Shown: positions 13,630-22,729 of the stretch, piece after piece
How the letters are laid out: every line of letters begins with the position of its first letter
Numbering within the stretch: position 1 is the first letter of the stretch
NCBI GenBank assembly: GCA_907163375.1
Contig: CAJQUW010002196.1
Location: 124,001 to 188,000, forward strand
Source of the DNA: Prostheceraeus crozeri
Taxonomy: Eukaryota > Platyhelminthes > Polycladida > Euryleptidae
Direction of reading: 5' to 3'
Length of the DNA: 64,000 nt
The notes under the pieces: generated by a model
Seen by the model: only the letters and a program-made list of their open reading frames with translations
Databases searched by the model: none
What the model was told of the DNA's origin: nothing
Made by a program: the position numbers and the translations under genes

Positions 13630-14439
13630 ATGTCTTCGAGAGAATTATCATCGGGAGAACTAGAAAAAATTAATAAACATTTAGAAAATTTAATCGAGAT
13701 TTTGTCCTCATCAAAATTTAGTACGTCATTAAAATTTATAGCAACTACGTCCTCGCATACTTGTAATTTAGACCCTATTATTCACTTAGAACAAGACAAA
13801 CATCATGAAGTAGCATTAACTAGTTTTTCAACATTTAACACTATACAAAATATTATCAAATATGTAAATGATCGATTTAAATATTCAAATGACAAAGGTA
13901 AAACTTGGAAAGAATTAACTTTTCTTCCTGGATCTTATGAAGTTGAATCGATTTCCAATGAAATAAAAAGACATTTAGGCATTAAATTTAAAGACAAGAA
14001 ACAGTTGCATTTCGCAGTTGAACCAGCAGTAAATAAATTTTCTCTTACTTTAGATGAAAATCATCAAGTTGATTTTGATATTGACAAATCTTTATCAAGA
14101 CTATTAGGATTTAAAAAGCAACTCTATGCACAAGGTTTTCATATCAGTGAAAATATACCTAAAATAACTGAAATAAATTCAATCAACGTTCAGTGTGATA
14201 TTATAGAAGGTGGTTATGTTAATGGAAAGCTAACAAATAATATCTTCAGTTATCCAGCATTTACAGTTCCGATTGGTTACAGTTTTAATGTAATGCCAAA
14301 ATCATTAATACGAGTATATTTTCCAGTTACAAGAAAAACAATTAATTCAATTACCATTAGAATAACAGATGAGAAAGGAAAGGCAATAAATTTTGGAGAC
14401 GAAGAGATTATGATAGATCTATTATTACGAGAGGTGTAA
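13630..14439 (+). CDS. Penton / minor capsid protein (single jelly-roll)
   Basis: 269 residues, intact. The N-terminal 100 residues are variable. The C-terminal half has the pattern I associate with Polinton pentons: an NSINVQCDII strand, a Gly- and Asn-containing loop, a YSFNVMPKSLIRVYFPV segment, and a terminal SITIRITDEKGKAINFGDEE-type strand pair ending in a hydrophobic strand. Family knowledge: this protein forms the five-fold vertices of polintovirus capsids. The ATG directly follows TTAAAA, as for several other genes here. The packaging ATPase follows 20 bp downstream. The assignment rests on motif memory, not a search. Confidence 0.8.
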   Translation: MSSRELSSGELEKINKHLENLIEILSSSKFSTSLKFIATTSSHTCNLDPIIHLEQDKHHEVALTSFSTFNTIQNIIKYVNDRFKYSNDKGKTWKELTFLPGSYEVESISNEIKRHLGIKFKDKKQLHFAVEPAVNKFSLTLDENHQVDFDIDKSLSRLLGFKKQLYAQGFHISENIPKITEINSINVQCDIIEGGYVNGKLTNNIFSYPAFTVPIGYSFNVMPKSLIRVYFPVTRKTINSITIRITDEKGKAINFGDEEIMIDLLLREV

Positions 14440-14459
14440 TTAAAAATATTGACTTAAAA

Positions 14460-15236
14460 ATGAGTCAAAGCAGTTCTGTAAAATATCCACTAAACAAGAA
14501 AGTGAAATTCAATCATCATCCAAACCTATCCAATAAAGTTTTATCAGTTAGCTGTGGAAGATCAGGTTGTGGGAAAAAGTATCTATTATTTAAAATTCTC
14601 ACGACACCCAACTTTTTGGATTATAACAATCTTATCATTTATACAACAACAGCAGAACAACTTATTTATCAATTTTTGAAATATGGTTTTGAAAATAATC
14701 TTACAAAATCAGCTATAGCTTCACTGTTTGAAGAATATGAAAAATCGGAGTATGAAGAGGAAATAAGTTCGTGGTGTGAAGAAGCAGCGAAAAATAAACA
14801 ACTAGTAGAACCCAATAAAAATAAACACATATCGATACAATTAATAGATGATAGTGGCAATATGCAAGATCCTAGTAAACTAAATAAAACGAAAAAACAT
14901 TGTGTTGTGTTTGATGATTGTGTTAATAACAGAGATCAGGCAGTTCAGAGAAATTATTTTACAAGAGGACGACACAGTAACTGTCGTGTCTTTTATTTGA
15001 CACAAAGTATGTATTCACTAGATGGCAGCGTTATTAGAAAGAATGCTAATATTTTTATGCTTTTCGAAATCAATCCAAGAAACCTAAGTGATTTGTTAAG
15101 AGACTTATGTATAAGCGATAAACAGGAGTTTAAACAATCTTGCCGTAATGCTTGGGCAAACGACTATGGTTTTATCACAATCAATATTGATAAAAAAGTA
15201 CATGATAGAGTTATAGAAACTTTGTTCACTGACTAG
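14460..15236 (+). CDS. Genome-packaging ATPase (FtsK/A32-like), Walker A altered
   Basis: 258 residues, matching the Polinton packaging ATPase in length. The Walker A region is GRSGCGKK (residues 33-40) where the family normally has GKT or GKS. Lys39 is kept, but the last position is Lys (AAG at 14577-14579, one change from ACG Thr). Walker B is HCVVFDDC. The family signatures LDYNNLIIYTTT, NYFTRGRHSNC and FYLTQS follow. It would pump DNA into the capsid. The missing Thr/Ser, which binds the Mg-nucleotide, probably cripples activity, so the reading frame is open but the enzyme may be dead. Confidence 0.88.
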   Translation: MSQSSSVKYPLNKKVKFNHHPNLSNKVLSVSCGRSGCGKKYLLFKILTTPNFLDYNNLIIYTTTAEQLIYQFLKYGFENNLTKSAIASLFEEYEKSEYEEEISSWCEEAAKNKQLVEPNKNKHISIQLIDDSGNMQDPSKLNKTKKHCVVFDDCVNNRDQAVQRNYFTRGRHSNCRVFYLTQSMYSLDGSVIRKNANIFMLFEINPRNLSDLLRDLCISDKQEFKQSCRNAWANDYGFITINIDKKVHDRVIETLFTD

Positions 15237-15321
15237 CCTTCGGCTCGAGGGACCCTCTATCGGAAGGGGGGATTTCTTGGCTTTGCCCCCGACTGAAACT
15301 CTGAAACGAACATCTAGTGTA
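15237..15321. other. GC-rich convergent intergenic spacer
   Basis: 85 bp between the convergent ATPase (plus) and PolB (minus) genes, richer in G and C than the neighbouring genes. It probably holds both 3' ends. No clear AATAAA is visible. Confidence 0.4.
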
Positions 15322-18093
15322 TTATAATTCCTCTTCCCAGTCTTCACTATCAGTGTATTCAATTATATTACATTCTTTTTTTATTCGTTGAAATATTTCG
15401 TCTTGAACATCTTCTCCGTTATAAGGTAGCATAATACCATTTGCATCAGGTGCTTGACGTTTAAGAATATTTATTTTACCAGTGAATCTTTTTTCTTCAG
15501 TGTTATTATTTTTATCAGGAATACTAATACTAGTTTCTAAAGATCTTTTCCATGGTTTATTAACAATTGTTGTCAATGTTTCGCCATGGTATAATTGCAT
15601 GAAATCTTCTACTTTTACTTTAGTTTTTGTATAACCCTTAAATGTTTTCTTTTCACTAAGTCTCCCTTGTTCATCAACAGTGATGCAGTATTTTATTTTG
15701 GGAGCAATAAACAATCCATATATAATTCCGCCATTACCATAATCATTTTCCCTTGACATAATTCCCCACCAACATATCCAGCAGCATCTAATTTATTGAA
15801 GAGTTCATTGGAAATGTATATGGAATCAGTATCTGTGTAATGTATGTGTTTTTCTTTAAAACCATTAATTTCTAAAATAAAGTTGTTCATGATTCGTCTA
15901 GAGTGAGCAAGAATAAAAGAACCTAAATGTGATGGCATGAATGATGTCTTTTCAGTGTCTGTAATATTAGCTTTAAGAAATTCATCATCTTCCATTTCTA
16001 CTTTCACTAAGAATTGTTCATCATTTACTTTTTCAAAATCTTTTACTTCTTGAGTGAAATTTTTTCTCAATGTATTCTCATTCCATAAATGATATTTAGT
16101 TGTTATGTCTTTTTGTACGGTTTTTCCATATAGTGAATTCATTAATAATTTAATTAACTCATCACCTACAGTGTTTCCTTCTATTTTATATTTTTTTCTT
16201 AAATTGAAGAGCTTTTCAATGTATTTGCGAAATGGTGAAACGTGATAATTTTCTTCATAGATTATACCATCTGTGATAGATAATATTTTTCCACCACATC
16301 TAACAATTTCCTGTATGTCTACAGAAGTTAACACATCATAACACATTCCATTCCTAAACCTTATTATTTCTTGATTGCAATTGTTTTCATTCTTTACCTT
16401 ATCTTTCGCAGGAACTGTTTGGAAAAACATATCATCAGGATAATGAAACACAACTGTGAATATTCCAGTTTTAGGACGAAATGATTGAGTGTTGAATTGA
16501 TATAATACTGCTTGTTCTTCTTCTTGTCTAAATTTTCTAGCCGATCCAGCTTTAGGGTATTCTGAATGTTCGTCATACATAGCTGATGGATATAAAGATG
16601 TTGCATCAAAAGCCATTAAGAATTCATTTCGTTGTTCGAGTAGTTTATGTTCAATTTCTTTACAAAGAACATTCTTGTCTTGCAACTGATTATACTGCTT
16701 CATTAACTCTATTAAATTATTATGACCAGGAAAATATCGTTGTAATATTGGTATCAAGATGTTACAAAATGGAGATTCGTAATGTCTTATATTTGCCGAC
16801 ACTCTTCCACCTTTAACAGATTTTCTAACATAGTTTCTAGTCCATAAATCAGTATGTGAGTGTATAAGTGTATTGCCATCTTGTACGTTCTTCATCCAAC
16901 CGTTAAATGTTAAAGCGGAGGATGTTAAATTAGTAGTTATATCTTCACCAATTAATTCTTGCATTACTTGATTATACTTGTAGATACAAAATGCTAATGA
17001 AAGAACATCGTTAATTAAATACGGTTTCCACTCATGTTCTTTTTCTTGATAATTGTCATGTGTAATTTCGCCAATTTCATAATTTAATTTACACATATTG
17101 GTAGGGGTTTAGTAATTAATTTAATTCTCGCACCATTAGGAAAGACTCGTTTTCACGTGTTGATAGCTACATTTCATTACAATAGTTTGTAAAGGTTTGC
17201 TTGGTTTTATGTTACGTTTTGTAGAGTCACCTAGTTTCTTAGATCTAGAGGAACGTTGAATGTACTTACTAACACTTTCAGTTGTATAAGGATTTTGTAA
17301 AGAAGCAGTGAGTATTCCTCTTGATGTTTTAAGCGGTGGTTTAGTTAATTTAAAATTAGATTTGAGTGGAAAATATGCATCGAATCCTGATGAATTATGT
17401 GCTATTAAAGTTACTTTCGAATGAATAAAAGATCCAAGGTTTTTGAAAAATTGATGTATCGGACATACGTCCTCTGGGTTTCCCCCGAACGGACATTCAT
17501 CTTGTTTCCTAATAAAGATTTTCACACAAAGTTGAAGTTTGTTAAGTTCTGGTTCAGTTAAGTTATTGTATTCACTTATCTGTTTCTTAAGTTCTTTAAT
17601 TTCCGCTGGATCTTGACTCTTTTTTAGTTTCATCATGTCACATAATAAACGTTTGTGCACTTCTGACAATCTCCGCTTCGGTAAGCAACACATGAATTTA
17701 TTGAAATTGATAGCACCTAGAGCATAAGGAATAAGGATGGGCTGTTGCACAACGAGGATCTGGATAAGTTTCGAGATCCCATATATATGTTGAACCATAG
17801 TCAATTGGTTTCTTTGTTATGGTTTTATACGGAAGTGTTGTTAGATTTTCATCAGTAACAGTTTTATATATTGGTTTGAAATTATTTTCAATTTCTCTAA
17901 TAGCTTCTGCTTTGTAGAACTTATTTATTAAACAGTAGTGTCCTATTGATGAACCTTCGTGAGAATAATTGTAATAAACGTAATTATGCGACGTTGTAAT
18001 ACCTCTAGGATTTAAATGACGATTAGTAGGGCTGAAATACTGAACACATTCTCCAAAGTATTTATTGAATTGACAAAACTTGCAGTTTGACAT
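15322..18093 (-). pseudogene. polB: Protein-primed family B DNA polymerase, frameshifted
   Basis: Reading from 18093 down, four pieces in shifting frames form one polymerase. Piece 1 (18093-17698) has an N-terminal CxxC pair and exo I WDLET (Asp106, Glu108). Piece 2 (17804-17136) has exo II HNSSGFDAYF. Piece 3 (17096-15693) has exo III YLINDV, motif A DATSLYPSAM, motif B KLLMNSLYGK and motif C YTDTDSIY. Piece 4 (15759-15322) has the KxY region and the thumb. Breaks lie near 17750, 17100 and 15750. All catalytic motifs survive, so the decay is by indels and fairly recent. Family knowledge: this enzyme replicates Polintons from protein-primed ends. Confidence 0.93.
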
Positions 18094-18797
18094 TACTCCT
18101 GTTCTAGATGTAGCTTTCTCTTTATATAAATGTCATTAAACATCACGAACATATTTTCAGCTTGTTCTTGATTGAACCCACGTAAGGTGTTGTAACATTT
18201 TACAAAGCAGAAATCTTCAGAAGGAATGTAGCAATATTGACCGATGTATTCTTTGATTCTATATTTCATGTTAATACCAGCACCTCTATGTGATCTTTGT
18301 ACTAGCTTCATTCCAAAATCTTCGTATTTGATACTACCTGTAAAAACCCATTCATTAGTATCTGATTTGTGATCTAGATTACGAAGCCATGTTTCAAATG
18401 AATTTTTATTATAAAATGTAGCGTAAAAGTTTGGTATTGTGGTTCCATCTTCTTTGTTTATTACACCAAATAAATTTAAAACTTTCCCATTTCGTAACAG
18501 CTCACGTATATCATTTACTACATTAGTAAAAAGTTCATTTTCATACGTGTTTTCGTTCGGATTAAACAGATTCAATAGATCATCACCAAGTCTATCATCA
18601 GAGAATATGTCAGTAATTGGTGTGGCTGATGTTTCCTTTGTTCTACGGTTCTGTTTTTTAATATTACGTCTAATACTACGCCTAGTACGTTTCTGTTTTT
18701 TAATACGTTTACTACGTTTAATTTGTGCATCAAATTCATCAATTTGTTTCTTGATGAATTCATCAATCGCATGTTCTGGTCCTTTAACATCTTCCAT
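18093..18797 (-). CDS. Protein upstream of PolB (PolB N-terminal part or terminal-protein candidate)
   Basis: 234 residues. The first 65 are very basic (Arg/Lys-rich with KKQKRTRRSIRRN), like a DNA-binding or nuclear targeting tail. The rest is a globular region with aromatic residues. Its TAA overlaps the ATG of the next PolB piece (TAATG at 18095-18091). Together with the PolB pieces it would reach about 1,150 residues, the usual length of full Polinton PolB, so it may be the N-terminal part split by a frameshift. Alternatively it is a separate gene coupled by the overlap, and a terminal protein would fit the position. I cannot decide between these. Confidence 0.55.
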   Translation of the reverse strand: MEDVKGPEHAIDEFIKKQIDEFDAQIKRSKRIKKQKRTRRSIRRNIKKQNRRTKETSATPITDIFSDDRLGDDLLNLFNPNENTYENELFTNVVNDIRELLRNGKVLNLFGVINKEDGTTIPNFYATFYNKNSFETWLRNLDHKSDTNEWVFTGSIKYEDFGMKLVQRSHRGAGINMKYRIKEYIGQYCYIPSEDFCFVKCYNTLRGFNQEQAENMFVMFNDIYIKRKLHLEQE

Positions 18798-19161
18798 TAT
18801 TTACTTTTTTTAATAAAAAATTTATGTTTTTCACGTATACAGGAATATTTAGTTGTGCTAATGTTTCTAAATCATAAACAGTTAAATGTTCTTTATTAAC
18901 CAACCACCATAAATTATTATACGCTAAAAATACTCTGAAACTTCGTAGACAAAGGAGGAAGTCTTTTGTTTTCGCGTAACTTCTTATACCGTGTTTTATT
19001 TTATAGTCTTTCACATATTGCATATATTGACGATGGTAATAAAATTTAACTTCATGTTTCGGGGTGAGAGGATTTGTAGGATGACGATAATTTTTTAAAA
19101 CTGGCACGTGTTCTATTTTATAGGCCTTTGTCTTCAGAGTTTCACTCACCTCATTAATCAT
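18784..19161 (-). CDS. Hypothetical protein of Polinton 1 (125 aa)
   Basis: Not recognised. 125 residues, basic, with aromatic clusters (KFYYHRQYMQYV, NNLWWLV), probably a compact alpha/beta or helical protein. It starts at an ATG preceded by an A-rich tract and overlaps the next gene (18797) by 14 bp, so it belongs to the minus-strand replication row. No membrane segment or metal-binding motif is visible. Confidence 0.6.
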   Translation of the reverse strand: MINEVSETLKTKAYKIEHVPVLKNYRHPTNPLTPKHEVKFYYHRQYMQYVKDYKIKHGIRSYAKTKDFLLCLRSFRVFLAYNNLWWLVNKEHLTVYDLETLAQLNIPVYVKNINFLLKKVNNGRC

Positions 19162-19178
19162 TTTTCAAAAACAAAAAA

Positions 19179-20393
19179 TCACATTTTATTCACTTCATCT
19201 ATTATTGGACGCATAGCACTTAATGTATTTTTGGCATCAGAGACTAGAGGTTGCACATTTTTTAGTACATCACGGAAATCATTAATACCTGTTCTGATAA
19301 CATCTAGAGTATCTCTATTCTCTAATCATTTCGAAGTTGCTATCTTTAATACATTATTAAGATAATGATCGAAATAAAAATAAAATGTTTCAGGTATGAT
19401 CGTTAGGGGCTCAAGTGATTCGTTTTCTAGAAAGATAGTTATTTCTTCTATATTATGAGGGGATAAATTCTTTGCACCTGCATAAAGACTAATGTTAAAA
19501 TCTGACGCATTGTTATATAAGTCATGCTCAGTATCCAATAGTACATTTAGATCTTTATCATACACTTGTATTTGATTTGGAATGGTATCAACACGTATTA
19601 TACCGCACTTAACATGTGCATATTTTGCTAAAGGTAACGTGAGTTTATAATTTTTCTTGATGTCCTCAAAGAATGCAGTATTATTTTGTGTAGTTGCATA
19701 AAAGCTTTCTACATTTTCTCTAATCTTATTATCTACGTCACAAGCTTTATGAGCTAATACTATTATTTGCATATGATGGTGACGTCCTTTTGTAAATATT
19801 TCTGATATGTCTTTTTGTTTCACTAAACTAGCCACATCATCTAATACTAGTAAAGATTTTTCTGGATATGTTCCAGCAAAAGTTTCCATATCTTCTAACA
19901 TACATAAATCATCTGGCTGATATACGTTTGAAAAATCTGTCCATTCATCTTCCTGTAGGCGAAACACATGTACGTTTGTTTCATCAGGATAATGTTCATT
20001 GATATACTTTCTAAGAAATGTCGTCTTTCCACTTGCAGTCTTTCCATAAACTATAAAATGTAAGTTTTCTTGCATAGTACGTCCTTTCTGTTTATTCATT
20101 TGTCGTCCAGGTGATTTCCAACCTTCAAAAGTTTTAGTTTGATCTTTATAGAACGCAACCTTCATTTGTTCTGGAGTTTGTAAGAGACCTAACCAATTTA
20201 CAAATCTATAAGTAAGATAAATAAGAACACATATGATAATAATTTTAACACAATGAAATTTTAGAAACCCAAAGAATCTTCCAAGATCTGATTCTTCTGA
20301 AAATAAAGATCTTTCTTCAGATGGATGGTACTGATTGGTTACAGGTCGTGGATTAGGTATAACAGTGTACGCATTTACCGGTGGATTTTCCAT
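19179..20393 (-). pseudogene. Second, membrane-anchored P-loop ATPase; tail cut by in-frame TGA
   Basis: 355 residues to TGA at 19326-19328. The same frame continues for 48 more coding-like codons to TGA at 19179. Residues 47-66 are a single hydrophobic span (IIIICVLIYLTY). Walker A GKTASGKT is at residues 117-124 and Walker B LLVLDD at 181-186. These are followed by a GRHHHMQIIVLAHKA segment, like sensor-type strands of FtsK/HerA/Zot-like ATPases. It is unlike the packaging ATPase at 14460, so this element encodes two P-loop ATPases. The intact Walker A here contrasts with the altered one there. A role as membrane-tethered DNA pump or assembly factor is inference. Confidence 0.75.
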
Positions 20394-20566
20394 TTTTTAA
20401 AGTGAGAAAATTACTTCAGACACCGTGCACCCCTCCACTCCTTTGAGTGATTAATGCCTCTCTTGGAGCTCTAGACCCGTACGGACGCTGGGGTCGGGGG
20501 CCCAAAACGAAGCCGTACCCACTCACCCGGGCGTATGGAGGGCTGTAAACTACTACAGGCCCAAAG
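20394..20566. other. GC-rich spacer inside Polinton 1
   Basis: About 170 bp between the zinc-finger gene and the second ATPase, clearly richer in G and C (runs such as GGGGTCGGGGGCCC) than the AT-rich element around it. It has no reading frame. It could be a small insertion or a structured 3' region. Confidence 0.4.
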
Positions 20567-21307
20567 TTACTTTCCCACACAAGTGGCTGAATGTCGTTGG
20601 TAGCTTTTCTTCAATAAAACTGTGTTACAGTTGGTACATCTTACTTGTATCTTAAAACAATCTTTACATTGATACTTACTTTCATAAAATTCTGATTTCA
20701 GTTTGATTTGTTCACAATTAGTGCACTTTCGTGTGTTAACAGAACATGCATTATAATGATTTTTAAACCCCTGACTAGTGAAAAATTTGTTACAACACGT
20801 ACATTGCCTATCTTTTATTTTAGGGAGTGGCGGTAATTGACATGTCCTTAGGTGACGGGCAAAATTCTTCGACGTTATACTTTTCCCACAGTCATTACAT
20901 GTCTTTTTCTTTTTTGTTTGTGTTACTTTTTGTTGTACTGGTTGTATCTGTTGGGCTTGTTGTACTGCCTGTACTGGCTGTATCTGTTGGGCTTGTTGTA
21001 CTGGCTGTATCGGTTGGGCTTGCTGTACTGCCTGTACTGGCTGGATCTGTTGGGCTTGCTGTACTGCCTGTACTGGCTGTAGCTGTTGGGCTACCTGTAC
21101 TTGTACTGCCTGTTCATGTAGGGGGTGTACTGGGTGTACTTGTACTGCCTGTTCATGTACCGGCTGTTCATGTACCAGCTGTTCATGTACTGGGTGTACT
21201 GTCGCATGAACTCCTTTCATATGTTTATTTAATAATGCTTTATTATGAAAAGATAAATTACAGATTTCGCATAGAAGCTTGGTTCCGTTGTCTTTGTTGG
21301 ATAACAT
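20567..21307 (-). CDS. Multi-zinc-finger protein with Gln/Val/Pro/His repeat linker
   Basis: 246 residues. One N-terminal C2H2 finger (CEICNLSF...HMKGVH, residues 13-34) is followed by about 95 residues of low-complexity repeats built on VHEQ, then QPVQAVQQAQQI. The C-terminal third has four more Cys/His clusters: CNDCGKS with H and C, CTCCNKFF with H and C, a Cys4 knuckle CTNCEQ...CKDC, and CTNCNTV with H and C. It is probably a nucleic-acid-binding regulator. The gene is divergent from the fibre gene, with only 31 bp between the start codons. The frame is intact even through the repeats. Confidence 0.8.
   Translation of the reverse strand: MLSNKDNGTKLLCEICNLSFHNKALLNKHMKGVHATVHPVHEQLVHEQPVHEQAVQVHPVHPLHEQAVQVQVAQQLQPVQAVQQAQQIQPVQAVQQAQPIQPVQQAQQIQPVQAVQQAQQIQPVQQKVTQTKKKKTCNDCGKSITSKNFARHLRTCQLPPLPKIKDRQCTCCNKFFTSQGFKNHYNACSVNTRKCTNCEQIKLKSEFYESKYQCKDCFKIQVRCTNCNTVLLKKSYQRHSATCVGK
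20935..21195. repeat. Coding minisatellite in the zinc-finger gene
   Basis: Tandem units of 12-45 bp (cores TACTGGCTGTATCTGTTGGG and GTTCATGTAC) encode the Gln/Val/His linker. All repeat lengths keep the frame open, as expected if the protein was under selection while the array expanded. Confidence 0.85.
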
Positions 21308-21338
21308 ATTTTTAGCAGAAAAAAATAATCTAGAAAAA

Positions 21339-22182
21339 ATGATGTTAACAAATGTTGGCGGGTGTGCTTACATTCCGAATAATCAAGAATCAGAAATAGA
21401 ACTAGACAACTATATCATGAAAACTGGAGACGTTTTAACAGGACCGTTACATCTTTCTATTCTTCCACAACAAAATACTGAGTTAGCAAATAAAGAATAT
21501 GTTGATAAACAGTTCGATAGAATTGTGGCACTGCTGTCTCCACTAATGAAAGAAACCAAGCTTCTAAAGCAGAATGATGAAAGACTGCGAGAAAAGCTAA
21601 CAGACCTAAGTAGCAAACATGGAAATATACAATGTAGAAGCAGATATATCAAAACATCATAAAAAAATAACAGAACATTCAAAACTTGTAATCCTGTTAT
21701 CACTAAATTTAAAGTCGGCCATTGCAAAGAATACAAATCAAAATAAACAACTGAAAGAGGAGTTAGAAAAAGCAAGTGAAAAGAATCGAAAATTATTACA
21801 ACACTTACAACAGCTGCAATCCACACTCCTAAAAAGTGTTGATGAATTAAGTAGCCGAACCACACAACAAGCAAAGCACATGAACAGAATGATAGATGAA
21901 GTTAAAGCACTTAAACAAAAGGTTAGAGAATTGAAGACCCTTGAAACGAATTTAGAACATGAAGTAAAGAAAAATTCTAAAGGAAATAAGGAACAGTTGA
22001 ATGCTATTAAAGTTCAATTGACTGCTCTTAAAACAGAAGTAAAGAAAAGCGAGAAAAAATTAGAAGTAAATGAAAAAGAAATTAAAGTACATCACACGCT
22101 GCTTGACGCAATAGATAAAGTGCAACGGAAAATTAATAAAGTTATCACGAAGTTGTTGTCCATTCACACACGTAAATCTTAA
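21339..22182 (+). pseudogene. Tail-fibre-like trimeric coiled-coil protein, one frameshift
   Basis: Piece 1 starts at ATG 21339. It contains IMKTGDVLTGPLHLS followed by NTELANKEYVDKQ, the classic caudovirus tail-fibre repeat pattern (TGxxMTGPLxL ... AxNKxYVD). Piece 2 (open to 22182, first ATG 21619) is a coiled coil of about 180 residues rich in Leu, Lys and Glu heptads. The pieces overlap at 21619-21662 in different frames and read as one protein of about 280 residues with a frameshift near 21640. Family knowledge: such domains trimerise and carry receptor-binding tips. A spike or fibre attached to the penton is inference. No C-terminal knob is visible. Confidence 0.65.
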
Positions 22183-22257
22183 TCAGACATTGTTCAGAGG
22201 CTTTAGCCGACCACAAACGTAAATATTTTTCCCAAAAATCAAATTTAAGCTTAAAAA

Positions 22258-22683
22258 ATGCCTATAATTTGCAAACACAATCTGAAACATTTTGCTTCAA
22301 ATAATAAAATTGCTCATGAACCATCTATGAAACCTGTGTACCATTGTGACAGTGTAGAAACTGTTCAAACAGAAGGAGCTGGCATCTTCTCTGGTATCGG
22401 CAGTATCGTTAACTTGATTAATAATAAAAATTTGATTTCATCTGCTGCTAAAGGAGCAGCACCTATAGGTAGTACAGCTAGTGCAATATCAAATGCTGTT
22501 ACAAAACGAATTAAAGCAACTAGAAGCTATTCGTAAACTTAGGAATGATGCTAAAGAAATGCAAAAGGACAAAAAGCTCTCAGAGGAAACGAAAACAAAA
22601 TTGCTAAATTAGCGAAGATGGAAAGTAAACATGATGAAAAAACAATTGAAGAAATGAGAGGAAATGGATTAGCAAAATTCTAG
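22258..22683 (+). pseudogene. Small virion protein (pVI-like amphipathic region), frameshifted
   Basis: Starts at ATG 22258 directly after TTAAAA. The first 92 codons include a Gly/Ala/Ile-rich amphipathic stretch (GAGIFSGIGSIVN and GAAPIGSTASAI), typical of small Polinton virion proteins compared with adenovirus pVI. The frame breaks near 22515. Coding-like basic helical sequence continues in other frames to TAG at 22681, ending RGNGLAKF. It lies 46 bp upstream of the major capsid gene. The assignment as an internal membrane-active or DNA-associated virion protein rests on composition and position. Confidence 0.55.
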
Positions 22684-22729
22684 TAGCAAAATTCTAGTAC
22701 CAAACTGATTTTTTATAATAAAAAATATA

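Noticed and set aside
20827-21315. Leu/Val-rich plus frames opposite the zinc-finger gene
   Set aside because: Shadows of the repeat region. The minus frame has real zinc fingers.
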